DNA from: Parvibaculum sp.
GTDB lineage: Bacteria; Pseudomonadota; Alphaproteobacteria; Parvibaculales; Parvibaculaceae
Assembly (NCBI GenBank): GCA_013823365.1
Contig: PNMC01000001.1
Location: 1 to 64,000 of the forward strand
Reading direction: 5' to 3'
DNA: 64,000 bases
In this document: positions 37,891 to 47,699 of the stretch, piece by piece
How the letters are laid out: every line of letters starts with the position of its first letter
Position numbering within the stretch: position 1 is the stretch's first letter
Notes under the pieces: generated by a model
The model's input: only the letters and a program-made list of their open reading frames with translations
The model's database searches: none
What the model was told of the DNA's origin: nothing
Position numbers and translations under genes: made by a program

Positions 37891-38197
37891 TGCGCACTCC
37901 GCTCGAACCAAACCCTCTGGAGAAACGAAGGCAAGTTTCGGTCCTCCGCATCGTTTGGGCGATACTATGGCGATGATCGCGGCGGCTCTTGCGGTTCCGC
38001 GACCAAACTATTGCCGATGCGAATGTCCCGTACCGGACTTTGCCTAGAAATGCGGCGCGCCGCCGCCCGTAAATGCGGCAATCCACCCGCCGCACGACAA
38101 CATTAGAGCGCGCCAAGACAAGATCGGCGCGCCGCTGCAGCGTAGCGTCTTGGTTGCCGGCGACCTGCCGCCAGATAAAGTTACCGGGATATTCAGC

Positions 38198-38806
38198 ATG
38201 AAAATCAGTGTTATCGCCGGCAGTCATCGCCCTGCCTCTCAATCGAAAAAGGTGGCGGACTGGATCGCCGCGCGACTCAAGCAACGCGAGGTGATAGCGA
38301 CAGAGCCGATCCATCTCGGCGCAACCCCGCTGCCATTCTGGGATGAAACGGCCTTCACCGCGGACCCGTCACCCCTCAATCTCGCATGGCGGCCTGTTTC
38401 CGAAGAACTTGCCGCCTGCGACGGCGTGGTCGTGGTGGCGCCGGAATGGCACGGCATGGCGCCGCCCGCCCTCAAGAATCTCCTGCTTCTCTGCAAGACG
38501 GAACTTGCCCACAAGCCGGGCCTGATCGTTGGCATTTCCGGTTCGCTCGGCGGCACCTATCCGGTGGTCGAGCTCCGGCTGACGGGCTTCAAGAACAATC
38601 GCATCTGCTGGATCCCGGACCACGTGATCCTGCGCAATGTGAGCAAGATCCTCAATGAAACCGCGGCGGAAGACGAGGCTGCCGATGCCGCCGCAAAGGG
38701 CCGGCTCGATCACTCGCTCGGCATCCTTGTCGAATATGCGAAGGCATTGCGCGGCGTTCGCGCCAGCGGCGCCTTCGATGCAAAGGCTTATCCTTTCGGT
38801 ATGTAA
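38198..38806 (+). CDS. NADPH-dependent FMN reductase family protein
   Basis: MKISVIAGSHRPASQSKKVADWIAARL...DGVVVVAPEWHGMAPPALKNLL. Confidence 0.88.
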   Translation: MKISVIAGSHRPASQSKKVADWIAARLKQREVIATEPIHLGATPLPFWDETAFTADPSPLNLAWRPVSEELAACDGVVVVAPEWHGMAPPALKNLLLLCKTELAHKPGLIVGISGSLGGTYPVVELRLTGFKNNRICWIPDHVILRNVSKILNETAAEDEAADAAAKGRLDHSLGILVEYAKALRGVRASGAFDAKAYPFGM

Positions 38807-38871
38807 GGCGGCTCCCGGTCAAATGCTTGGGCGTATTCAGGCAAGCGCTTGGCACGGGTTTTGATTAGCGT

Positions 38872-38892
38872 TCAATGTGCAATCAATGTGCA
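38872..38892. repeat. tandem direct repeat TCAATGTGCA-A-TCAATGTGCA
   Basis: Two identical 10-mers with 1-nt spacer immediately upstream of a TauD-like gene. Confidence 0.8.
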
Positions 38893-38900
38893 GGGTCGGA

Positions 38901-39719
38901 ATGATGGCTTACGAAGTCTTGAAAGTGAAACCGATGACGGCGCGGATCGGCGCGGAGATCGAAGGCGTCGATCTTTCGCAGCCGCTGACGAACAAGATCG
39001 TCGATGAGCTCAATTCGGCCCTCATGGAACATCAGGTCATTTTCCTGCGCGATCAGGACCTGGACCATGACCGGCACAAGGAACTTGGCCGGGCTTTCGG
39101 TGAGCTCGCGATTCACAGCGGCGTCGCCGGCTTGCCGGACCATCCCGAAATCGTGGCCATTCATGCCGATGAGAATTCGAAATTCGTCGCGGGCGAGAAT
39201 TGGCACTCCGACCTCACCTGCAACGAGATCCCGCCCATGGGCAGCATTCTCTATCTGCCGGTCGTGCCGGAAGTGGGCGGCGATACGATGTTCGCCAGCA
39301 TGTATGCGGCCTATGACGCGCTTTCGCCCGGCATGAAGACCTATCTTGACGGGCTGCAGGCCGTGCATGACGGCGAGCATGTCTACCGGCCCATCGTGAA
39401 CGATCCGAACAAGCGCTTCCCCTGCAATACGCATCCCGTCATCCGCACGCATCCCGTGACGGGCCGCAAGGCGATTTTCGTCAATCCGTCCTACACGACG
39501 GAGATCGTCGGCCTCGGCAAGGCGGAAAGCGATGGCGTGCTGGAGATGCTCTACAAGCATTGCGCCAATCCGAACTTCCATGTGCGCTTCCGCTGGCAGC
39601 CTAAGTCCGTTGCCTTCTGGGACAATCGCTGCACCTGGCATCTCGCGGTCTGGGATTACTTTCCGCAGGTCCGTTCCGGCTATCGCGTGACCGTGGCGGA
39701 GACGCGGCGCCCGATCTGA
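38901..39719 (+). CDS. TauD/TfdA family Fe(II)/2-oxoglutarate dioxygenase
   Basis: VKPMTARIGAEIEGVDLSQPLTNKIVDELNSALMEHQVIFLRDQDL...WHSDLTCNEIPPMGSILY...WDNRCTWHLAVWDY. Confidence 0.92.
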   Translation: MMAYEVLKVKPMTARIGAEIEGVDLSQPLTNKIVDELNSALMEHQVIFLRDQDLDHDRHKELGRAFGELAIHSGVAGLPDHPEIVAIHADENSKFVAGENWHSDLTCNEIPPMGSILYLPVVPEVGGDTMFASMYAAYDALSPGMKTYLDGLQAVHDGEHVYRPIVNDPNKRFPCNTHPVIRTHPVTGRKAIFVNPSYTTEIVGLGKAESDGVLEMLYKHCANPNFHVRFRWQPKSVAFWDNRCTWHLAVWDYFPQVRSGYRVTVAETRRPI

Positions 39720-39742
39720 GCGAAGCCAGAGAACGAGAGGGG

Positions 39743-39780
39743 AGGCCGTCGCGAAAAAAATCGCGGCGGCCTATTTCTTT
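39743..39780. terminator. bidirectional terminator between convergent TauD and SDR genes
   Basis: AGGCCGTCGCGA-AAAAAA-TCGCGGCGGCCT + ATTTCTTTT. Confidence 0.75.
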
Positions 39781-40622
39781 TCGTCATAGGCGATGGAAAC
39801 GGTGACAGGCGCCCAGTCGGCAATCTCCGCCTGCATGGCGCCGAGCTTGCGGCCGACATAATGCAGCGCATCGGCGCCGAGCAGCAGGTGAAGCGGCGGC
39901 TCTTCCGCCCGCGCAACCTGGACCACGGCGCGCGCCGCCTTGGCCGGATCGCCGCCCTCGCTGCCGCCTTGGCCGGAAAGGATCGAACGGGCGAGATGCG
40001 CCGTTGGCTCGTAATCGGCTATCTCCGTGCGGCAGGTCGTGAGCGAGCGCGTGGCGAAATCCGTTCTCAGGCCCCCCGGTGCAACATTGGTCACCTTGAT
40101 GCCGAGGGGGCGCACTTCTTCGGCAAGCGTCTGCCCGATGCATTCAAGCGCATATTTCGTCGCGCCATAAATGCCCGTGCCCATCCAGGGGGCAAGCCCG
40201 CTCACCGAGGTGACATTGATGATGCGGCCCTGACGGCGCGCACGCATCGAAGGCAAGGCGGATTGGATGACGGCGATGGCGCCGAAGAGGTTGACGTCGA
40301 ATTGCGCGCGGATTTCCGCCGCGCTCGCTTCCTCGATAGCGCCAATCAATCCGTAGCCCGCATTGCTGACCAATATATCGATGGCACCGGCGCGCTCTTC
40401 GATGGCGCGCACGGTTTCGCGGATGGCGGGTTCATCGGTCACATCGAGGAGAAAGCCGAGCGCACGGCCGGGCGAGAGTGCCTCGAAGGCCAGCCTGTCT
40501 TCCTCGCGCCGCACGGTGCCGGCGACGATGTCGCCCTCGGCAAGTGCCGCCTCCGCAATCGCGCGGCCGAAGCCGCTGCTTACCCCGGTGATCCACCAGA
40601 CGGCAGGCTTCTCGTCGCTCAT
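39771..40622 (-). CDS. SDR family oxidoreductase
   Basis: VWWITGVSSGFGRAIAEAALAEGDIVAGTVRREED...NVTSVSGLAPWMGTGIYGATKYALE. Confidence 0.92.
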   Translation of the reverse strand: MSDEKPAVWWITGVSSGFGRAIAEAALAEGDIVAGTVRREEDRLAFEALSPGRALGFLLDVTDEPAIRETVRAIEERAGAIDILVSNAGYGLIGAIEEASAAEIRAQFDVNLFGAIAVIQSALPSMRARRQGRIINVTSVSGLAPWMGTGIYGATKYALECIGQTLAEEVRPLGIKVTNVAPGGLRTDFATRSLTTCRTEIADYEPTAHLARSILSGQGGSEGGDPAKAARAVVQVARAEEPPLHLLLGADALHYVGRKLGAMQAEIADWAPVTVSIAYDEKK

Positions 40623-40644
40623 TGCATACTTCCGGTTTACGGGA

Positions 40645-41499
40645 TCAGAAAGGCTTGTCGCCCTTGACCCAGAGACGATGCATCAGCCGCACATATTTCG
40701 TGTCGTCGAAAACGGTGCCCGTATGCAGCGTGCAGCGATTGTCCCACATGAGAATGTCGCCCACCTGCCATTTATGACGATGCACGAAGCGCTCCTCGGT
40801 GACGAATTCGATCAGCTCGTCGAGAAGCACCAAGGCTTCCTCGTCCGGCATGTCGACAATGCCCTTCACCGTGCCCGTGCTGACCCAGAGCGCCTTGCGG
40901 CCATCGGCCGGGTGGGTGCGGATCAGCGGGTGGAAAACATCGGGATTGGCGGCTTTCAGCTCGTCGCTGATTTCCATGCGGCCGAACTGACGGGTGGACA
41001 TCAAATGCTGATAGCTGTGGTGAAGAACAAGCTTGTCGAGCTTCGCCTTCCTGTCGTCTGGCAGCGCATCATAGGCTGCGCAAAGATCGGAGAGAAGTGT
41101 GTCGCTGCCTTCCTGCGGCACTTCCACGGCATAGAGCATGGTGCACATCACCGGCTCCGCCTTGTAGGAATAGTCGGTGTGCCAGCCCACGCCATCATTA
41201 TGCGCGCCGATCGGCTTGCCATCGACGGTCTTGTTCGAGAGGAGGAAGATTTTCGGATAGCCGGGCAGGGTGAACTGCGTCTGCGTGTGATCTTCCGCTT
41301 CGCCGAACAGGCCGATGAACGACATAAGATCGTCCGGGCTCATATCCTGGCCGCGCAGGAGAATCGCGCCATTGGCATGAAACAGGTCGACGACCTTGCG
41401 GCGATCTTGCTCCTCGGCGGTTTTCAGGTCCACATCGAAAATTTCGACGCCAAAGCCCGGCATCAATGGCCGGGTGCGCAGTTCGAGTTCGGTCGCCAT
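40645..41499 (-). CDS. TauD/TfdA family Fe(II)/2-oxoglutarate dioxygenase
   Basis: LMPGFGVEIFDVDLKTAEEQDRRKVVDLFHANGAILLRGQDM...WHTDYSYKAEPVMCTMLYAVEVP...WDNRCTLHTGTVFDD. Confidence 0.92.
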   Translation of the reverse strand: MATELELRTRPLMPGFGVEIFDVDLKTAEEQDRRKVVDLFHANGAILLRGQDMSPDDLMSFIGLFGEAEDHTQTQFTLPGYPKIFLLSNKTVDGKPIGAHNDGVGWHTDYSYKAEPVMCTMLYAVEVPQEGSDTLLSDLCAAYDALPDDRKAKLDKLVLHHSYQHLMSTRQFGRMEISDELKAANPDVFHPLIRTHPADGRKALWVSTGTVKGIVDMPDEEALVLLDELIEFVTEERFVHRHKWQVGDILMWDNRCTLHTGTVFDDTKYVRLMHRLWVKGDKPF

Positions 41500-41998
41500 C
41501 GTCACGCCATTTCTCACAACAGGAGTTACTGGCGCAGACTAGGCTTTATCCTTGATCTCATTCTTGTCCGTTCGCGCCCTATGAATTGGTCGGTCTGAAG
41601 GCGCATCAAGGCCAGACATCGATTTGATCAAGATTGCGGCAATTGCCCGGGCGGGCCTGCCCGACGTGCAAACACCATCCGCAAAGCGAGCCATTGCGCC
41701 GGATTCCGCGCTCGGCAGGGGCGGGGGCTGCTCGCCAGAAGGACCGGTTGGCGCGGGTAGTGGCGTGCGGTGACCATGGCGTCCGGCCCGAAATCGCGCT
41801 CAGCCGGGCCGCCGGACTTGTCTCTATTCGCAAAGGCGAACTGAAACTTGACCAAATTCGCCGCCCGCCCCGGGGCTGCCGAGAACATATGCATGCGCCC
41901 ATTATTTTTGCTGCGACGCGTAATGATATTTTGTCATTTTTTCGAGTGTTTCAGCACCAGATTTCCAAAAAGCCGAATAATAACAATGGGATAATCTT

Positions 41999-42015
41999 CT
42001 GGCACACGCCTTGCT
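41999..42015 (+). promoter_or_regulatory. sigma-54 (-24/-12) promoter
   Basis: CTGGCAC-ACGCC-TTGCT: matches YTGGCACG-N4-TTGCW except one non-core base; GG-N10-GC spacing exact. Confidence 0.75.
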
Positions 42016-42075
42016 CTCTATCCCGCATCTGCGAAGAAAGTTGTCTTCACTGAATTGCGACTGGGGGCGTTGAGT

Positions 42076-44526
42076 ATGAGCAAGTCACACTATCTGGGAA
42101 CCACATCGCGTCTGGCCCTCTTGGCCGTGGTCGCGTCGCTGCTGGTTACGGCAGGGGGAGCGAAGGCGCAGGAGGTGGTGGAAGACGAAGCCGTCGAAGC
42201 CGAAACCTCGACCGAGGTAAGGGAAATGACGGTCGTCTCCGAGCGCGACAGGGCCGGCCTGCTGGAGCAGCAGCCGAGCGATCTGCTGTTCGGTTTGAAA
42301 AAGCCGCTTCTCGAAACGCCGCGTTCGGCGACATTCGTGAGCGATGAAACACTCGCAGCCTATGGCATCGAGACGGTGGACGACCTGACGGCGGTTTCGC
42401 CTGGCACCTTCACTGCTTCTTATTATGGTGTGTCGGGCGCGCTCAATGTGCGCGGCCTTCTCGCCGAGACCTATTTCCACGGCTTCAAGCGCATTGAAAA
42501 TCGCGGCACTTACCAGACGCCGATCGGGGCAGCCTCACGCGTGGACATTCTGCGCGGTCCGCCCACGGCGAACTTCGGCCCGGGCAAGGTTGGCGGCATG
42601 CTGAACTTCGAGCCGAAGACGGCGAAGATCAGCGAGGAAGCCGGCTACATGACCGAGGTTTCCGGCGAGGTGAATGCCACGCTCGGTTCCTACGACAAGA
42701 AGAACGGCAGCTTCGAAGTCGGTATCCCTCTCAACTTCGGCGACACGGCGGGCGGCGTTTTCGTCTATGCCGAGATCGAGGACTCCAAGAGCTTCTACCG
42801 CGGTATCGAACCCGAGCATCAGCTCATTCAGACGACCGCGCAGTTCGAAACGCTCAATGGCTGGCGCTATGGCGGCGGCGTCATGTACTACAATTCGGAT
42901 GGATACCTGCAGACACCCGGCTGGAACCGCGTCACGCAAGACCTGATCGACAACGGCAACTATACGACCGGCACGAACTCGGGCGTCCCCGACCTTAATG
43001 GCAACGGCTATCTCGACCTTTCCGAAATCGGCGGCGGCCTCAGCTACTACCCGGCCTGGTGGGTATTTCCGACGCCCGGCACCGCGGAACTCGATACCGG
43101 TGTGGGTACGGCACCGCTAAGCCGCAGGACGGTCTACACAAGCCCTTACGATTTTAACGCCACCACGACGCTCACACTCTATGGCGACCTCATCAAATCC
43201 TTTGGTGACGGGTCCGAACTGAAGTTTCAGCTCTTCTATGACTCTCTCGATAACGAGCGCTTCGTGAGCTACGGATTCCCCGCCGCTTACGACGCTTACA
43301 CGATCGAAGGCCGCGTCAGCTACAATTTCGCCGTCAAACCGCCGGAGTCACCCGTCGGTGCGGATTTCAACTTCGGATTCAGCAACCGCTACTACAACGC
43401 GACGAAGAAGGAATCCTTCAACTATGCAGGTATCGCGCTTGATCGCCGCGATCTGACTCAAGGTGCAACACCGACAGACATTCTAGGCTCTCCTTTCATT
43501 CCCGGTTCCGGCTACACCTGGGACTACGACACGAAGTCGAAATGGAACAATCTCGGCTTCTTTGGAATGGCCGATTTCGACTTCGAGAATCTCGTCAAGC
43601 TGACCACGACCGGCCGCTATGACATGTACTGGGTGGATTCGGTCGAGCGTGGCAGTCTCTGCTACTGTGTTCCCGACCGTCAGCACGATATGGACGACAG
43701 CTTCACCTACAGCGTCATGCTGATGGTGATGGGACCTTACGGCATTCGTCCTTATGCGACCTATGCCGAAACAGCGGCACTCGAGTTCGGTCAAGCGGGC
43801 GATCTTGCCCCGGAGCGGATCGGCAGAGGCAGCTACGTTTCGGAGGGCGATCTCCTTGAGGCGGGCATCAAGCTTGAAGCCTTCGACGGCATCCTAACGG
43901 GCAGCCTCGCAGCCTATCGCCAGCACCGAACCGTTCTCGACAATGTCGGCGGCGGCGTCGACGAAACGCGAGGCGAGGGTGTCGAGCTTGAGCTGCGCTA
44001 TCTTGCCACGCCCAATCTGAGCTTCACATTTGCCGGCAATGTTCAGAAGACCGTCTTCCTCGATAGCTACGACGCCTTCTACTACTTCCGGCCTGAAAGT
44101 CTCGGTCTCAATCCGGTCGACTGGTATGGCGTGGGCATAGCAAGCCCCTTCAGCTCGCTCGCCGGTATCACCGGGAACAACTACTACGCGGGTGAAATCG
44201 AGGACCGCCGCATTCCCGAGAAGGTGTTGAGCCTCTACGGCACTTACACGACCGATCAGTATGCCTGGGGCCATGCCGGCACCACCTGGGGCGTGCGCTA
44301 CGTCTCCGAGACGGCGGGACTCGCGGCCAATCCGGTCAAATACCCCGACTACTTCCTCGTTCAGGCGTCCGCCTATGTGGACTTCCAGAGCTGGAAGCTC
44401 GCCCTCAACGTCGACAACGTCTTCGACGAGGAATACTTCACGCCGCTTCAGGATCTCTATGGCGATGTGGCCGTGCTCCCTGGCAAGGGGCGCGAGTGGC
44501 GCCTGACGGCAACCTACCGCTTCTGA
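42076..44526 (+). CDS. TonB-dependent receptor
   Basis: Signal peptide; LFGLKKPLLETPRSATFVSDETLAAYGIETVDDLTAVSPGTFTASYYGVSGALNVRGLLAETYFHGFKRIENRG..RVDILRGPPTANFGPGKVGGMLNF; C-term YRF. Confidence 0.92.
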   Translation: MSKSHYLGTTSRLALLAVVASLLVTAGGAKAQEVVEDEAVEAETSTEVREMTVVSERDRAGLLEQQPSDLLFGLKKPLLETPRSATFVSDETLAAYGIETVDDLTAVSPGTFTASYYGVSGALNVRGLLAETYFHGFKRIENRGTYQTPIGAASRVDILRGPPTANFGPGKVGGMLNFEPKTAKISEEAGYMTEVSGEVNATLGSYDKKNGSFEVGIPLNFGDTAGGVFVYAEIEDSKSFYRGIEPEHQLIQTTAQFETLNGWRYGGGVMYYNSDGYLQTPGWNRVTQDLIDNGNYTTGTNSGVPDLNGNGYLDLSEIGGGLSYYPAWWVFPTPGTAELDTGVGTAPLSRRTVYTSPYDFNATTTLTLYGDLIKSFGDGSELKFQLFYDSLDNERFVSYGFPAAYDAYTIEGRVSYNFAVKPPESPVGADFNFGFSNRYYNATKKESFNYAGIALDRRDLTQGATPTDILGSPFIPGSGYTWDYDTKSKWNNLGFFGMADFDFENLVKLTTTGRYDMYWVDSVERGSLCYCVPDRQHDMDDSFTYSVMLMVMGPYGIRPYATYAETAALEFGQAGDLAPERIGRGSYVSEGDLLEAGIKLEAFDGILTGSLAAYRQHRTVLDNVGGGVDETRGEGVELELRYLATPNLSFTFAGNVQKTVFLDSYDAFYYFRPESLGLNPVDWYGVGIASPFSSLAGITGNNYYAGEIEDRRIPEKVLSLYGTYTTDQYAWGHAGTTWGVRYVSETAGLAANPVKYPDYFLVQASAYVDFQSWKLALNVDNVFDEEYFTPLQDLYGDVAVLPGKGREWRLTATYRF

Positions 44527-44578
44527 GTATCGAAGCGTCTATCGAGTAACGCGCGCAAAAGAAGACTGGAGGCGGCAG

Positions 44579-45916
44579 ATGACTGACACGAAAGAAGTTA
44601 TGTATCCGTGGTTCGTGCTGCTGTCCTTCAGTCTTCTGTTCTTTCTGGTAACGGCCGGCACGTTCACCTCGCTCGGGGTGGTTCTCCCCGACATGGTGGG
44701 CGAGCTTGGCTGGGACTGGACGGCGGCGGGGCTGGGCTTCACGCTGCTCGGTGTCTCCTGCGGCCTGTCGAGCTATCCGCCCGCCTTCATGATCCGCAAG
44801 ATTGGTGTCCGGGCGACCGTTCTCTTCGGTACCGCCATTCTCGTGGCCGGCTTTCTTCTCCTTTATGTTGTGGAGGACGTGCCGACATATTTCCTCGCCA
44901 TGCTCCTCGCAGGCACAGGTTTCTCCTTCGTCGCCACCGTGCCGGGCACCTACATGATCGCCCGCTGCTTCAAGCGGCAGTCGATGGCATTTGGCATTTA
45001 CTTCACGATCGGCGGCGTCGGTGGCATAGCCGGACCTTTGATCTACTTTGCGGCAGTCGGCTTCTGGGATGAATGGCGCATGCACTGGATGATCGTCGCG
45101 GTGCTGATGGGCGCTGCGGGGCTTCTCACGGCGGCGCTGCTTCGCGAGGGCGAAGCGGAAGATCGGCGCGCCGAAGAAGTGGCCGCTGCCGCTGTTCAGG
45201 AAGCATCTTCCGGCGTCTATGTGACAAGTGAGAAATGGACCGCAAAACAGGCCCTGCGCACACCGCAATTCTATATCATCGCGGCGGGCTATGTATCCTT
45301 TCTGCTCTGCGGCATCACCGTGAACAGCCTCTCTGTCGGCCATCTCACCGAGATCGGGGTCGTCATGGCGGTCGCTGCGGGTCTTCTGAGCTTCGAATCC
45401 TTTCTCAATGCGGCGTCACGCGCCGTCAGCGGCTTCATCGGCGAGTATATCGACCCGAAGAACCTGCTCATCGGCTCGCTCGCCCTTCTCGTACTGGGCA
45501 TGATCGCGCTTGGCATCGGAACGAACTGGTTCGCGCTGGCCATCTACGCCATCGGCATCGGGATCGGTTACGGCACGACCTTTCTCGCGACAAGCGTTCT
45601 GCTGATGAACTATTACGGCCGCAGCGCCTATCTTGAGCTGTTCTCCTTCATGAATGTCGCCGCGACCCTCGCGTCATTCGGGCCTTTCCTGGGGGGTTAT
45701 CTGCGCGATGTGACCGGCACATTCGTCTGGGCCTTCTTTCTATATGCTCTGGTACCGCTTGTCGTGATGGCTGCCGTCTTCTTCATGCGGCCGCCGGTCC
45801 ATGCGCGCCCTGCAGAAGAGGAAGAAGAGGAAACGGCGCTCGTTACAGCGATCCTCGTCCAGGCTGGCGACATGGAGCATGCGGAGGAGGCGAAGCCCGC
45901 CGAAATCTGCGCATAG
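44579..45916 (+). CDS. MFS transporter
   Basis: 12-TM pattern; WFVLLSFSLLFFLVTAGTFTSLGVVLPDMVGELGWDWTAAGLGFTLLGVSCGLSSYPPAF. Confidence 0.88.
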   Translation: MTDTKEVMYPWFVLLSFSLLFFLVTAGTFTSLGVVLPDMVGELGWDWTAAGLGFTLLGVSCGLSSYPPAFMIRKIGVRATVLFGTAILVAGFLLLYVVEDVPTYFLAMLLAGTGFSFVATVPGTYMIARCFKRQSMAFGIYFTIGGVGGIAGPLIYFAAVGFWDEWRMHWMIVAVLMGAAGLLTAALLREGEAEDRRAEEVAAAAVQEASSGVYVTSEKWTAKQALRTPQFYIIAAGYVSFLLCGITVNSLSVGHLTEIGVVMAVAAGLLSFESFLNAASRAVSGFIGEYIDPKNLLIGSLALLVLGMIALGIGTNWFALAIYAIGIGIGYGTTFLATSVLLMNYYGRSAYLELFSFMNVAATLASFGPFLGGYLRDVTGTFVWAFFLYALVPLVVMAAVFFMRPPVHARPAEEEEEETALVTAILVQAGDMEHAEEAKPAEICA

Positions 45917-45960
45917 GTTGAAATCCGATTTTTGTTCTCGCGTACCCAAAGGGAAGTGAA

Positions 45961-47028
45961 ATGTCTGCCTCGGCCAAAAAAATCGAATTCGGTGTCTTTC
46001 TCCCAATCGCCAATGGTGGGTGGATCATCTCCAAGAATACGCCGCCCCTCGATGCGTCCTACAAGCAGAACCGCGAAGCGGCGATGATTGCGGATGAGAT
46101 CGGACTCGATTTCATCATGTCGATGATGAAATGGCGCGGCTTTGGCGGTGAGACGGAACATTGGGGCACCTCGCTCGAATCCGTCACCATGATGGCCGGA
46201 ATCGCCGAGGCGACGAAGAATGCGCGCATCATCGCCACCGTTCACACACTGCTGCAGAACCCGGCGGTCGTCGCGAAGATGATCACGACGCTTGATCACA
46301 TCTCGGGCGGACGGGCGGGTCTCAACATCGTCTCGGGCTCCTTCAAGGACGAGTTCGACCAGATGGGGGCATGGCCGGCGAACCTCGATCACGATGGTCG
46401 CTACCGCTACGCCGAGGAATGGACGAAGCTCGTCCGCACCATCTGGGCGCAGGATCATGTCGACTATGACGGCGAGTTCTTCAAGTTCAAGGATTGTGTG
46501 TCCGAACCGAAGCCAATGTCGAGCCCGCGGCCCTATCTCATCTGTGCCGGTCAGTCCGAGCGCGGGTTGAGCTTCACCGTTCAGAACTGCGATGCCTGTT
46601 TCATCGGCGGCAAGACGGCCGAAGACACGCTGCGCATCAGCCGCCTCGCGCGCCGCGTCGCCGCCGATCACGGCACCACCATCCGCGTCTTCGCAATGAG
46701 CACCATCGTTTTCGGCGAGACGGACGACGAAGCAGCCGAAACGGTCGCTCATTACAAGGCCGGTCTCGACTGGGGTGCCGTGCAGGGAATGATGCGCAGC
46801 TACGGTATGGAAGCCGATGGCAGTTCCAGTGTCATGGGCGAGAAGGCGAAGGAAACCTTCATGACGCATACGGTTGCAGGCACTCCCAAGACCTGTATCG
46901 AGAAGATCAAGGAGCAGATCGAGGGCTGCGAACTCGACGGCATCATGACGATCTATCCGGACTACGTGAAGGGCCTCACCACGTTCGGCAAGGAAGTGCT
47001 TCCCGAGCTCAAGGCACATTTCGCATGA
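45961..47028 (+). CDS. LLM class flavin monooxygenase, RutA (pyrimidine oxygenase)-like
   Basis: IEFGVFLPIANGGWIISKNTPPLDASYKQNREAAMIADEIGLDFIMSMMKWRGFGGETEHWGTSLESVTMMAGIAEATKNARIIATVHTLLQNPAVVAKMITTLDHISGGRAGLNIVSG, resembles RutA as recalled. Confidence 0.85.
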   Translation: MSASAKKIEFGVFLPIANGGWIISKNTPPLDASYKQNREAAMIADEIGLDFIMSMMKWRGFGGETEHWGTSLESVTMMAGIAEATKNARIIATVHTLLQNPAVVAKMITTLDHISGGRAGLNIVSGSFKDEFDQMGAWPANLDHDGRYRYAEEWTKLVRTIWAQDHVDYDGEFFKFKDCVSEPKPMSSPRPYLICAGQSERGLSFTVQNCDACFIGGKTAEDTLRISRLARRVAADHGTTIRVFAMSTIVFGETDDEAAETVAHYKAGLDWGAVQGMMRSYGMEADGSSSVMGEKAKETFMTHTVAGTPKTCIEKIKEQIEGCELDGIMTIYPDYVKGLTTFGKEVLPELKAHFA

Positions 47029-47699
47029 ACGCTACGGATACCACGATGGAACGGACTGGTTCCTCCAGCGAATTGCGGGACTGGATCGCGCCGCCGCATA
47101 CGGCGCTCTGTGTCATCGACATCCAGGTGGATTTCGCTTCCCCCGAAGGCCTGCTCGCAGGATTCGGCGTGAATATGAGCGCTGTACCGTCCGCCATTGC
47201 AAAGTCGGAGCGCCTCATTGCGGCAGCGCGGGGCGCGGGTGTGCCTGTCGTCTTCATCGGCCTTGAAACGAGTCCCGAAACGGATTCGCCGGTTTGGGCC
47301 GAGCGCATGCGCCGGCGCGGCGGCGATCCCGAGACCGAAAGTGCGGTCTGCCGCGCGGGCACCCCCGGTGCCGCCTTCTATGGCCCGCAACCGCAGCCCG
47401 GCGACCTCGTCGTGATGAAGCCGAAATACAGCGCCTTCCATGCCACCGGCTTCGCCGACGTACTAGCCGGTATCGGCGTGGATACGCTGGTCGTCTGCGG
47501 TCTCACCACGGAATGCTGCGTCGGCAGCACGGTCGGCGACGCCTTTCATCGCGACTATCACGTGATCGTGGCCGAGGATGCCTGTGCTGCTTATGGCGGC
47601 GAGATACATCGCGCGGCGCTCACTATCATGGAAATGAACAGCGCCGTGCTCCGCAGCACAGCCGACATAGAAGCTGCATGGGGAGCGCGTCATGACTGA
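47025..47699 (+). CDS. cysteine hydrolase / isochorismatase family, RutB-like
   Basis: HTALCVIDIQVDFASPEGLLAGFGVNMSAVPSAIAKSERLIAAARGAGVPVVFI...VMKPKYSAFHATGFADVLAGIGVDTLVVCGLTTECCVGSTVGDAFHRDYHVIVAEDACAAY. Confidence 0.88.
   Translation: MNATDTTMERTGSSSELRDWIAPPHTALCVIDIQVDFASPEGLLAGFGVNMSAVPSAIAKSERLIAAARGAGVPVVFIGLETSPETDSPVWAERMRRRGGDPETESAVCRAGTPGAAFYGPQPQPGDLVVMKPKYSAFHATGFADVLAGIGVDTLVVCGLTTECCVGSTVGDAFHRDYHVIVAEDACAAYGGEIHRAALTIMEMNSAVLRSTADIEAAWGARHD

Noticed and set aside
35734-38106. 790-aa plus-strand ORF
   Set aside because: Antisense shadow of the LigB and Rieske genes in high-GC DNA; His/Arg-rich with no recognisable domain and spans two clear minus-strand genes.
38849-38865. 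Second sigma-54 promoter (TTGGCAC-GGGTT-TTGAT) upstream of the TauD gene
   Set aside because: Spacing fits but the core -12 GC is GA, so it was not called. TSS mapping would settle it.
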